Assembly (NCBI GenBank): GCA_964390695.1
Contig: CAYMKI010000089.1
Span: 1-12,831 of the forward strand
DNA: 12,831 nt
DNA from: CAWACC01 sp964390695
Lineage (GTDB): Bacteria; Chlamydiota; Chlamydiia; Chlamydiales; Parachlamydiaceae
Direction: 5' to 3'
The translations under genes were made by a program, and so were the position numbers. The notes under the pieces are model-generated. The model was given only the letters and a program-made list of their open reading frames with translations, was not told where the DNA came from and searched no databases. Each line of letters begins with the position of its first letter. Position 1 is the stretch's first letter. This document shows positions 1 to 6,594 of the stretch, piece by piece.

Positions 1-169
1 ACTAGAAAGGTGAATTACGGAAAGAACTTTCTTAATTTTTGGCCAGGGCATGGGCCAGGGCATGGGCATGGGCAAGGAAATAAATTATGCAAGACGTTCA
101 CTCAATGTTCTTACACCAACCACATATTGTGAGCTAGGATTTTGGAGGCAAGTTGGGTTTAAAAGTAAC
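1..169. other. Left-edge stretch without a supported gene
   Basis: Apart from the GC-rich tandem repeat at 41-76, I see nothing here that I can call. The minus-strand gene to the right ends at 170, and no clear stem plus T-tract terminator follows it in its reading direction. Confidence 0.5.
41..76. repeat. GC-rich short tandem repeat (12-bp/6-bp units)
   Basis: Two exact copies of the 12-mer GGCCAGGGCATG stand in tandem and are followed by degenerate 6-bp units GGCATG and GGCAAG. The repeat is a sharp GC-rich island in an otherwise AT-rich stretch. It lies about 95 bp downstream of the stop codon of the minus-strand 227-residue gene. A short plus-strand open frame runs through it (Met-Gly-Gln-Gly repeats), but that frame has no Shine-Dalgarno site and shows no protein-like character afterwards. 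It may be a non-coding microsatellite or the remnant of a repeat-bearing gene. Confidence 0.6.
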
Positions 170-853
170 CTAAACCAAATTTTCAGATTTACAGACGATA
201 GCAGCTATATACAATTTAAGCACTCCGTAGGCATGAGTATCTAGAGTTCCAGATTTTATCAAGTATTTGCCATCAACGGCTATGCAGCGCTCTCCACTTG
301 TAATCCAATCAGGACTGTTAGCTATCTCTTGATAAAAGGTTTGTACTTTAAATTTTGCTTCGGTATTGTCAAATACGCAGATAGCCATACCTTGCCGACC
401 CAAAGCGTCTGTAAATTTAACAAGTGGATATGGCATCATCATCTCGGGTGTAATGAAATTAATGGCTCCATGCGAATGGATCCTTTTACCTAAATTGATA
501 GAAGGGATACGTTCATAGATAGCCGTTCCTCCCACAAGATCTAGAATCAACTGATTGACATTTTCAATTTTTGTGGGTTGAAATTTCAGTATTTTGTTTC
601 TTAGTTGATTAATCTCTGATTTTAATGTAATCATCAAAGTCTGATTTTCTTCTTCCAATTGTTTGGAGGGTTTGCGATATAATTTTTTCGCAAGACGGAG
701 ATTCTCAGCTTCATTAATTTCTTTTCTAAGATTACCTACCTTACCTACATTGCTCTGGGCAACTTGCAAAATGGTTTCTCGTTTGTCTATTTCGGATTGA
801 ATAATATAATTCCATTCAAGATTTGTGTAATTCGCTTTAGGAATTGTAATCAT
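170..853 (-). CDS. Unrecognised 227-residue protein, coiled-coil N-half and globular C-half
   Basis: I do not recognise the family. Residues about 15-92 are charged and helical with heptad-like Leu/Ile spacing, consistent with a coiled coil. Residues about 98-222 alternate hydrophobic and polar stretches, with motifs such as HSHGAINF (126-133), MMMPYPLVKF (138-147) and AVDGKYLIKSGTLDTHAYGV (192-211), so they look like a folded beta-rich domain. No signal peptide or membrane helix is obvious. The ATG at 853 has a GGAG box six bases upstream and a good promoter at 890-918, so it looks like a separate transcription unit. Its DNA is much more AT-rich than the operon to the right (15 of 60 bases are G or C at 601-660). 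The coiled-coil plus small-domain layout resembles the neighbouring cluster, but I cannot show homology. Confidence 0.8.
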   Translation of the reverse strand: MITIPKANYTNLEWNYIIQSEIDKRETILQVAQSNVGKVGNLRKEINEAENLRLAKKLYRKPSKQLEEENQTLMITLKSEINQLRNKILKFQPTKIENVNQLILDLVGGTAIYERIPSINLGKRIHSHGAINFITPEMMMPYPLVKFTDALGRQGMAICVFDNTEAKFKVQTFYQEIANSPDWITSGERCIAVDGKYLIKSGTLDTHAYGVLKLYIAAIVCKSENLV

Positions 854-889
854 GATTTACTCCATATACAAAATTCATTTTGAGTTATT

Positions 890-918
890 ATCTTAAAGGC
901 TAGTCTATAATTTGTCAA
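890..918 (-). promoter_or_regulatory. Sigma70-type promoter of the 227-residue gene
   Basis: Read on the minus strand, a perfect -35 box TTGACA (913-918) is followed after 17 bases by TAAGAT (890-895), which matches four of six positions of the -10 consensus. The expected start of transcription lies about 30 bp upstream of the ATG at 853. A perfect inverted repeat sits just upstream at 939-955. Confidence 0.6.
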
Positions 919-938
919 TGCTTAACATCACGCACTTA

Positions 939-955
939 AACAATTTACAATTGTT
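939..955. repeat. Perfect 7-bp inverted repeat upstream of a promoter
   Basis: AACAATT, three bases (TAC), then AATTGTT form an exact dyad 21 bp upstream of the -35 box at 913-918. The position would suit an operator or activator site. It is pure A/T apart from one C:G pair per arm and lies in an AT-rich spacer, so a chance origin is possible. Confidence 0.35.
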
Positions 956-1027
956 AATCAAAAACTTAATATAATAATACTATTCCCACAGCATATTATT
1001 TTTCTTTCTGAAAAATCGACACTACTA

Positions 1028-2515
1028 TCAATGATTTTTTATCTCCAAATACGGTTTTAATTTTTTAAGAGCGTTAATTGTAGATTGAGAAAAGTTAGTA
1101 TGAATTAGGATGAGCTCTTTTAACTTTTTTGCAAAGCGAAAAGCCTCAAGCGCTCCTTTATCACTGATATTTTCGCAACGGGTTAGGTTAAGGTGGGTGA
1201 GATCATGGCTATGGCTCATAATTTCGATCAAAGCCAAGTCGGTGATGGTTGTTCTCGATAAATTCAAAGTGATGAGCCTTGAATTAAGTCGGGGTAAATC
1301 CATAAATCCCTTATCTGAGATATTTCGGCACTCTTCCAAATTTAATCCTTCCAATGATTCACAAGACTCTAGAATAATTCGTAGATCTTCATCGCCAACT
1401 TGTGCGCAGCGAGCTAAACTCAACGTCTGCAGCCGTTTAAATCTTTGCAAGACCATCCAACAGTGATAATTCAACTGGGGATTTGCCGCAACATTCAATG
1501 ATAATAATTTAGGACAAATCGCTGCCAAAGCATTCAAGCTGTCTTTGTTTAACCACGGGCAAGCGACAAGATCCAGCTCTGCTAGTGTAGCTGGAATGTC
1601 ATGAAAATGATCATCGAATTCATCTGTATAGCTTAGGTCCACTCCTATGAGTCTTGGACAGTTATTTACAACCTGACTGAATTCTGGCTGCGCATAGGTC
1701 TTGCCTCCAAACACTAGATGTGTAAACGACTTTCGAAGCTGCTCGAACAATTGGAGGGAATTTTCACTGAGCCTTAAAAATTCAAACTTCAAGTGCCCTA
1801 TAGGAGACTCCAAAAGCCTAGCATCTAAATCTAGATGCTCCAGGTATTCATAGCAGCCTGAGCGAAGTTCTTTCCATCCCCTCTTTTGACAATTCAATAT
1901 CTGTTCTACGACATTATCGCGGTTGATCCATTTCTTTAAGGCTTGTTGACAGTCTACGATAAAAGTGATTAATTCCCACTGCTGAGCCAACTTCAAAACG
2001 CTTTCGCCGGTTGCTTGGTCTTTGACATACAAGCTGTCCGAATATCCTTTCATGATATATTCATGAATAGGTTCTAGGACATTAAAAGCCACCTCTTTTA
2101 GATAAATACAATCCGACTTTCGATCACGGCATTCTAAACGTATCAGGTCCTTCAGATATAAACTGCTAGAGCCATACATCAGGGTATTGATAGGCAAATC
2201 GACATCTTGTAATTTCAAGGTGACATTATTGGACAGGTGCAGCTTGCCGAGGCCGGGGTATTTGCGTAACACCTGCGCTAACCTGCTAGCTAACTCTATC
2301 ATCAACTGGTCCCGAAAAAACTGTTGGTGTACCCAGACGATAGCTTCATGCATGAAGGATTCATGTGCTTCTGCCCACGACTCTTCCGGACAAGCCGTTT
2401 CCAAAAACAGTATCAGATCGGGAGGATGCTTTTGAAGCAATTTAAACAAAGCTTCATCGGAATCTACACGTTTGCAATAGTCGAGTTCAGAGGGTAACAA
2501 TGTAGGCATTTGCAT
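1028..2515 (-). CDS. BTB/POZ-like and leucine-rich-repeat protein (putative ubiquitin ligase adaptor)
   Basis: The 495-residue product has three parts. Residues 1-90 are helical and unrecognised. Residues about 97-197 follow the BTB/POZ pattern: a beta strand (VTLKLQDVDLPINTLM), a Ser-rich helix (YGSSSLYLKDLI), the core CIYLKEVAFNVLEPIHEYIM, then SVLKLAQQWELITFIVDCQQ. Residues about 285-490 are cysteine-containing leucine-rich repeats of the F-box/AMN1 kind, for example LSLARCAQVGDEDL and LNLEECRNISDKGF. In eukaryotes BTB proteins bring substrates to Cullin-3 ligases, and BTB, F-box and LRR genes are known to be expanded in amoeba-associated chlamydiae. A role as a secreted host-ubiquitin adaptor is inferred. 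I chose the first ATG because AGGTGA (2522-2527, minus strand) lies six bases before it, while the next Met two codons later is too far away. Confidence 0.75.
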   Translation of the reverse strand: MQMPTLLPSELDYCKRVDSDEALFKLLQKHPPDLILFLETACPEESWAEAHESFMHEAIVWVHQQFFRDQLMIELASRLAQVLRKYPGLGKLHLSNNVTLKLQDVDLPINTLMYGSSSLYLKDLIRLECRDRKSDCIYLKEVAFNVLEPIHEYIMKGYSDSLYVKDQATGESVLKLAQQWELITFIVDCQQALKKWINRDNVVEQILNCQKRGWKELRSGCYEYLEHLDLDARLLESPIGHLKFEFLRLSENSLQLFEQLRKSFTHLVFGGKTYAQPEFSQVVNNCPRLIGVDLSYTDEFDDHFHDIPATLAELDLVACPWLNKDSLNALAAICPKLLSLNVAANPQLNYHCWMVLQRFKRLQTLSLARCAQVGDEDLRIILESCESLEGLNLEECRNISDKGFMDLPRLNSRLITLNLSRTTITDLALIEIMSHSHDLTHLNLTRCENISDKGALEAFRFAKKLKELILIHTNFSQSTINALKKLKPYLEIKNH

Positions 2516-2544
2516 AATATATCACCTATAAGGATTTGATCTCG

Positions 2545-2573
2545 ACTATAAATCACCTCAACGCTTTGGTAAA
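2545..2573 (-). promoter_or_regulatory. Sigma70-type promoter of the BTB-LRR gene
   Basis: On the minus strand TTTACC (2568-2573) is followed by a 17-base spacer and TATAGT (2545-2550). The -35 matches four and the -10 five of six consensus positions. The predicted transcript starts about 20 bp before the ribosome binding site. It is back to back with the operon promoter at 2601-2630. Confidence 0.5.
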
Positions 2574-2600
2574 TATCCTTTTATATCTCTGTTCATTAAA

Positions 2601-2630
2601 TTGACTTAAACTCTTGAGAGATGATAGAAT
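2601..2630 (+). promoter_or_regulatory. Sigma70-type promoter of the eleven-gene operon
   Basis: TTGACT (2601-2606), an 18-base spacer and TAGAAT (2625-2630) each match five of six consensus positions. This is the only convincing promoter on the plus strand before the gene at 2676. The genes after it have gaps of 23 bp or less, so it probably drives the whole cluster. The 27-bp gap between its -35 and that of the divergent promoter leaves room for a shared regulator site. Confidence 0.6.
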
Positions 2631-2665
2631 ACATTTCGTGTTTTTAAAATTCATCTATCTCTCTT

Positions 2666-2670
2666 GAGGA
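2666..2670 (+). promoter_or_regulatory. Shine-Dalgarno site that sets the start of the first operon gene
   Basis: GAGGA lies five bases before the ATG at 2676. A longer open frame could begin at TTG 2664, but this overlaps the binding site itself, so the ATG is the better start. Confidence 0.7.
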
Positions 2671-2675
2671 TCTTT

Positions 2676-3146
2676 ATGCAACCTGATATGTTAGTAACCC
2701 ATTCTTCCAACTCCCCTGTTACGCTTCAGGTAGAAGCACGCCTTCCTCAGCATGAAATTCAGTCCATACAAAGATCATACACCCTAGCTTTGGCCTGCAG
2801 CCAACAAATGCTTGCTGCCACACAGAAGCTCCAGGAAGAGATGCAGCAATGGGAAGAGGAAAACAAAGCCTTGATTCAATCCTGCCAAACGCGCATCTCC
2901 GCGAGTAATCTACTGTTAACGCAATCTAGGGAAAATGAAATAAAACTCTCCGAACAAACACAGCAATCGCTGGAATCGATACAACAAACCCACACAGACA
3001 CCTCCCAGTTCCTTGAATCCTGCAAAGACCACAAACAACAACAGATGGCAGCATACAGCGATACCTTGAAAGCGGAAGCAGTAAAAATAGCCCAACAAGC
3101 TGTGGAAATTCAGAAATTAAAAGCTGCTATAAACCAATTATCTTAG
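2676..3146 (+). CDS. Small coiled-coil protein, first gene of the operon
   Basis: The 156-residue product is unrecognised. After a short polar N-terminus with many Ser, Thr and Val residues, nearly all of it from about residue 25 is helical and rich in Gln, Glu, Lys and Leu with heptad-like spacing, as in a long coiled coil. It has no membrane segment or catalytic motif. The ATG at 2676 is favoured over an in-frame TTG at 2664 because of the well-placed GAGGA. It is followed 14 bp later by the CaaX-bearing gene. In size and composition it resembles type III secretion chaperones or scaffold proteins, but no specific family can be named, and it does not carry the DPRE signature of the four-member family further down. 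Confidence 0.8.
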   Translation: MQPDMLVTHSSNSPVTLQVEARLPQHEIQSIQRSYTLALACSQQMLAATQKLQEEMQQWEEENKALIQSCQTRISASNLLLTQSRENEIKLSEQTQQSLESIQQTHTDTSQFLESCKDHKQQQMAAYSDTLKAEAVKIAQQAVEIQKLKAAINQLS

Positions 3147-3160
3147 GTCTAAACAAGAAT

Positions 3161-4162
3161 ATGAAAGTCCAAACCCTTACAGTACCATTAGCCGCTCCCC
3201 ATCTCGTCCTTCGGTTGAAAATGGAATCTGCTCTAGAAAGATTGGCTTCGATCATCGAAGGCATAGGCAGCGAAATGTACAAGGAATACAAAGACACCCT
3301 TTCCTTTCAACTGATGGAATGGAGCGCCCAAGTCATGGCCATCGACTTAAGCGACGAGACCCTGGGCCAAGAAATGTTTAAGGAAGAGGTCCAGAAAAAC
3401 CTTGAGATGTTAAAGACCGGTATACTGGTCGATTTTATCGCTAAATCAACCCTGAAAGACCCCATGCTTGTCGTGGAAACCGGCTGGACATGTGAAAAGC
3501 AATTACTGCAATGGAACCAATTAGACCAAACAGCCTATAAGGGCAAGCCTATCACCCTCGTTCCTCATGCTTTCGCCCAACAGATGCTGGCATGGGCCTT
3601 ATCTGTGACAGAAGAAACCCCCACCAGTTCTGCCTCATCAGACACAGCTATAACTAGTTCCTCCACATCCAATCAGCTTATTTCAACGCCTTCCCAGACT
3701 CCACAGGAAGCAAACCTAGAATCTTACATGCGCTCCTTCCTGATGACTTATAAAATGCAATTTCAGCAGAAGATGGCCATGTTCAAACTCAACCAATTTA
3801 TCCAAGACGTCTATAAGGAATCCGAATTGCTGCAAAGTCTTTTAACCTTGATAGACCAACGCTCGAAAGAACGGATGGAAAAAGCTCAAGTGCAAATGGA
3901 AAAAGATCGCAAAGCGCTCGAAGAGCGCATGGACAATATGCAAAAGGCTCAAGCTGAAACCGTCAAGCATCAGCAAGCCTCCAATGCAGAAATGAGACAA
4001 CAAGTCGAAGCCGCCCAAGCGGAAGTCTTAAAAGCGAAACTCAAAAGCTTGGACCAAGAAGCCGAGATGCGCTCGCTGCGCCACGCCTATGCCTGCCGAT
4101 TGCAGGAGATCCAGGCTTTACACGACAGCGTTTCTAGCGACACAGGATGCGTTATTCTATAA
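3161..4162 (+). CDS. U-box-like, coiled-coil protein ending in a CaaX prenylation box
   Basis: The 333-residue product has a helical N-terminal part, then at about residues 96-146 a segment that follows the U-box plan in degenerate form: KDP (99-101), TGWTCEK (107-113), a Trp at 118, and LVPHAFAQQMLAW (133-145), comparable to the Asp-Pro, Gly-His-Thr-Tyr and Leu-Val-Pro-Asn parts of classical U-boxes. A Ser/Thr/Pro-rich linker (about 149-180) leads into a long coiled coil (about 185-320). The last four residues are Cys-Val-Ile-Leu (330-333), a textbook CaaX box; the final Leu would favour geranylgeranylation. Bacteria lack the prenyltransferases, but Legionella effectors use host enzymes on such boxes. 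I infer a secreted, membrane-anchored ubiquitin-ligase-like effector. No strong Shine-Dalgarno site precedes the ATG, so translational coupling is likely. Confidence 0.75.
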   Translation: MKVQTLTVPLAAPHLVLRLKMESALERLASIIEGIGSEMYKEYKDTLSFQLMEWSAQVMAIDLSDETLGQEMFKEEVQKNLEMLKTGILVDFIAKSTLKDPMLVVETGWTCEKQLLQWNQLDQTAYKGKPITLVPHAFAQQMLAWALSVTEETPTSSASSDTAITSSSTSNQLISTPSQTPQEANLESYMRSFLMTYKMQFQQKMAMFKLNQFIQDVYKESELLQSLLTLIDQRSKERMEKAQVQMEKDRKALEERMDNMQKAQAETVKHQQASNAEMRQQVEAAQAEVLKAKLKSLDQEAEMRSLRHAYACRLQEIQALHDSVSSDTGCVIL

Positions 4163-4185
4163 AAAATAAATAAGGATATTTACCC

Positions 4186-4818
4186 ATGGCCATAACACCT
4201 CAAAATGGATCATTTGATCTCACCCCACCACAAGGAAACATAGACCCTCGTGAATTAATGATCGAAAAGCTCTCAGAGCAAAACGAAAACTTGCTGGCTA
4301 CCATGGACAAGGCCCAGTCTATTTTCCATGAAACTCAAACCAAACAAAAAGAGGCCATCGAGAATCTCTCGAAGACCAATGACGAATTGCGCGAAGCCTT
4401 GGTGAAAGCCGAAGCCAGAAATCAGGAATTGCAGCTCGCCCATCAAAAGGAAATCAACGCGCTGAAGGAAAATCACCAGCTTCAAATAGATACTGTTAAG
4501 GAAGATATACAAATAGCTATACAAGGCTGTGAACAAATAGCAGCTCATATAAAACAAGTACAGCCCTATGTAGAAGCCTGTTCGTTCAAGAACGCTCTGC
4601 AGTATGGCGATGGAACTATCCAGGATACAATTCACGGATGGGGGTGGATTTCGATTAGCGGCTATGTCAACCGCCTTATGGAACAGCTCGACGATACCTT
4701 CAAGGAAAGAGTCCCCGACGTGCATACAGGCTTAAAGAAAATTAGCGAAGAATTTACCTTTACTGCAAATTCCATCGCCAACAAATTAAATCGCATGAAA
4801 GAAACACTAAAAACCTAA
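4186..4818 (+). CDS. Coiled-coil family protein, copy A (DPRELMIEKL family)
   Basis: The 210-residue product is the first of four paralogs in the window. A variable N-terminus of about 20 residues is followed by the shared core: DPRELMIEKL (21-30), then ATMDKAQS, KQKEAIEN, SKTNDELREAL and a Gln/Glu-rich coiled coil to about residue 105. Its C-terminal half (about 106-210) is unlike that of the other copies, carries the segment HGWGWISISGYVNRLMEQ, and is predicted helical. The core is similar to, but not as close as, that shared by copies B and C. AAGGA is placed nine bases before the ATG. No known family is recognised. A shared core with variable ends suggests an assembly or docking core with specific tips. 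Confidence 0.8.
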   Translation: MAITPQNGSFDLTPPQGNIDPRELMIEKLSEQNENLLATMDKAQSIFHETQTKQKEAIENLSKTNDELREALVKAEARNQELQLAHQKEINALKENHQLQIDTVKEDIQIAIQGCEQIAAHIKQVQPYVEACSFKNALQYGDGTIQDTIHGWGWISISGYVNRLMEQLDDTFKERVPDVHTGLKKISEEFTFTANSIANKLNRMKETLKT

Positions 4819-4830
4819 CGGGGCAAAATC

Positions 4831-5349
4831 ATGGCCATGATACCCAATTCTACTTTTTTGAACGTAACACCCACTCAGCTACCCGAAGGCAGCGATCCTC
4901 GAGAGTTGATGATCGAAAAACTCGCGGAGCAAAACGAAATCTTGCTAGCCACCATGGACAAGGCCCAATCCCTTTTCCAAGAAACTCAAGCCAAACAAAA
5001 AGAGGCCATCGAGAACGTCTCGAAGACCAACGACGACTTGCGCGAAGCCTTGCTGAAAGCCGAAGCACGAAATAACGAATTGCAGCTCGCCCATCAAGCT
5101 GAAATCCAAGCGCTGCATGAAAAATATCAATTGCAAATCGAAGAGGAAAAGAAAAGGAACAATGAATTGCAGAAAATACACCAGGACGACAAACACAATC
5201 TAAGCGTCTATGAACAAGGCCTCCTTGTTGTAGAAAAAAAAGTCACACCTCCATATCCAGATTGGATGATGATGAGAACAACTATGTATGCTATTTATTA
5301 CAATGAACTTCCCAATATCCGCAAAAAACTAACAGTATCAACAGATTAA
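4831..5349 (+). CDS. Coiled-coil family protein, copy B
   Basis: The 172-residue product shares its core with copies A, C and D. Residues about 18-101 are encoded by a 251-bp block that is identical in copy C. After it comes a segment still close to copy C (KIHQDDKHNL, then SVYEQGLL), and then a distinct short C-terminus with Pro, Tyr and Met (PPYPDWMMMR). The N-terminus (MAMIPNSTFL) differs from the MAITPQN start of copies A and C. It starts 12 bp after copy A, with a GGGG run about seven bases before the ATG. The function is unknown; the core is a coiled coil without catalytic motifs. Confidence 0.8.
   Translation: MAMIPNSTFLNVTPTQLPEGSDPRELMIEKLAEQNEILLATMDKAQSLFQETQAKQKEAIENVSKTNDDLREALLKAEARNNELQLAHQAEIQALHEKYQLQIEEEKKRNNELQKIHQDDKHNLSVYEQGLLVVEKKVTPPYPDWMMMRTTMYAIYYNELPNIRKKLTVSTD
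4882..5132 (+). repeat. 251-bp perfect direct repeat, left copy
   Basis: This block is identical base for base to 5417-5667 (offset 535 bp). It covers the coiled-coil core of copy B. Flanking sequence diverges abruptly on the left. On the right it continues as a high but imperfect match for about 100 bp. Identity at synonymous sites points to recent duplication or gene conversion. Confidence 0.9.
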
Positions 5350-5371
5350 GTCTCCAAATGGTTATTTTACT

Positions 5372-5923
5372 ATGGCTATAACACCCCAAAATGAATCTTT
5401 AAATCTTAAAAAACTTCCCGAAGGCAGCGATCCTCGAGAGTTGATGATCGAAAAACTCGCGGAGCAAAACGAAATCTTGCTAGCCACCATGGACAAGGCC
5501 CAATCCCTTTTCCAAGAAACTCAAGCCAAACAAAAAGAGGCCATCGAGAACGTCTCGAAGACCAACGACGACTTGCGCGAAGCCTTGCTGAAAGCCGAAG
5601 CACGAAATAACGAATTGCAGCTCGCCCATCAAGCTGAAATCCAAGCGCTGCATGAAAAATATCAATTACAAATCGAAGAGGAAACGAAAGAGAAAAATGA
5701 TTTACGGAAAATTCACCAGGATGACAAACACAATCTATCCGTCTATGAACAGGGCCTCCTTTTAATCGAAAATATCGTTGGCCCTCTTGCTGCTGCTCCC
5801 CATGATCATAAGAATAGATATACACTATTAATGGCTCTAGTTAAAGTAGACAATCTATTTGCTACAATCCGCAAAGATTTAAAAATATTTACAGAACAAG
5901 TCCCCCACCAGGAGAATAGCTAA
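5372..5923 (+). CDS. Coiled-coil family protein, copy C (chimeric-looking)
   Basis: The 183-residue product begins MAITPQNESLNL, close to the MAITPQNGSFDL of copy A, but its core from PEGSDPRELM onward is identical at DNA level to copy B over 251 bp. After the shared KIHQDDKHNL and SVYEQGLL the C-terminus is unique (about residues 130-183, with a Pro/Ala/His turn and a helical end). This looks like a mosaic of an A-like 5' end, a B-like middle and its own 3' end. There is no obvious Shine-Dalgarno site before the ATG, and the stop codon overlaps the next start as TAATG, so coupled translation is likely. The function is unknown. Confidence 0.8.
   Translation: MAITPQNESLNLKKLPEGSDPRELMIEKLAEQNEILLATMDKAQSLFQETQAKQKEAIENVSKTNDDLREALLKAEARNNELQLAHQAEIQALHEKYQLQIEEETKEKNDLRKIHQDDKHNLSVYEQGLLLIENIVGPLAAAPHDHKNRYTLLMALVKVDNLFATIRKDLKIFTEQVPHQENS
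5417..5667 (+). repeat. 251-bp perfect direct repeat, right copy
   Basis: This is the second copy of the block at 4882-5132. The first mismatch on the right is at 5668 (A here, G at 5133). The two copies lie in the same orientation 284 bp apart and in equivalent reading frame, so recombination between them would fuse copies B and C into one intact gene and remove 535 bp. Confidence 0.9.
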
Positions 5924-6594
5924 TGTCATTCACTCGAGTTGAAACGGTCACATCATCTCATTATGTCCTGCCCATGAAACACTCAGCGTCTTCCTATCTG
6001 CAGGCTATGAGTGTCTCTTCCCTCTTTTCAGACGAGGAGCATGAGCTCATGCAAGATTTAAATGCGAATATGACAGCTATAGGCACCCCCTTTGCTTTGG
6101 CTCTTTTTTTAAGCGATATCTTATATCCTGCCATTGACAAGCAGCAGGACGAAGCCCTTCTAGAACAGATGCTGCAAATTGAAGACAGCGTAAAAAACTT
6201 GTTGGCAGAAGCTTTGCCAAAAGGGTCTGATATCGAAGCTTTCCTTAAAGAAACACGCACCCAGATAGATCAGGATAAAGAGGCTTTACATAACAAGCGC
6301 ATCGAGGAGCTCTTTGAAGAAAAAATTACACTTCTATACAAGCTAGCAGATGATATGCTTGCAAAGATGGATCAGGGGTATGAACTCCTCAAAACCAAGA
6401 TATTGACTATCATCCAGTTGCATGAAAAGATGGCTGCAGAGAGCGCCTCGCAAGCAGAACGCATAGAGCAACTTACCCAAGAATTATTGGCCATCTCCAC
6501 GGAATTTCAACACCTAGGAGATAAAAGCCAAGAAAATTATAAAACCTACCAACAACTCTTAGGAAAATGCCATGAACTCTGCAAACAGATCTGA
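5923..6594 (+). CDS. Helical protein with C-terminal coiled coil
   Basis: The 223-residue product is unrecognised. Residues about 25-75 include a moderately hydrophobic helix (TPFALALFLSDILYPAID), which is probably buried rather than membrane-spanning. The rest is rich in Glu, Lys, Leu and Gln with long predicted helices, including a likely coiled coil at about 150-220. The protein ends CHELCKQI; the last four residues only loosely resemble a CaaX box because the third position is Gln. The ATG overlaps the previous stop (TAATG) and is served by AGGAG eight bases upstream, so the start is secure. The next gene begins 23 bp before this one ends. Confidence 0.8.
   Translation: MSFTRVETVTSSHYVLPMKHSASSYLQAMSVSSLFSDEEHELMQDLNANMTAIGTPFALALFLSDILYPAIDKQQDEALLEQMLQIEDSVKNLLAEALPKGSDIEAFLKETRTQIDQDKEALHNKRIEELFEEKITLLYKLADDMLAKMDQGYELLKTKILTIIQLHEKMAAESASQAERIEQLTQELLAISTEFQHLGDKSQENYKTYQQLLGKCHELCKQI

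Noticed and set aside
50..244. Plus-strand open frame of 64 codons through the GC-rich repeat
   Set aside because: It has no Shine-Dalgarno site, starts inside a repeat, overlaps the end of the minus-strand gene and shows no domain-like content.
998..1016. Hairpin ATTTTTC-TTTCT-GAAAAAT as terminator of the BTB-LRR gene
   Set aside because: The stem has a single G:C pair and no T-tract follows in the reading direction of that gene.
2664..2675. TTG start four codons upstream for the first operon gene
   Set aside because: It overlaps the GAGGA site that serves the ATG at 2676.
4273..5825. Several long minus-strand open frames opposite the tandem coiled-coil genes
   Set aside because: They mirror the Glu/Lys/Gln-rich coding strand, giving Phe/Leu/Ser-rich products that repeat wherever the sense repeats occur, and they lack ribosome binding sites.
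6583..6594. Terminal Cys-Lys-Gln-Ile of the 223-residue protein as a second CaaX box
   Set aside because: The residues at the two aliphatic positions are Lys and Gln, which fit prenyltransferase preference poorly.
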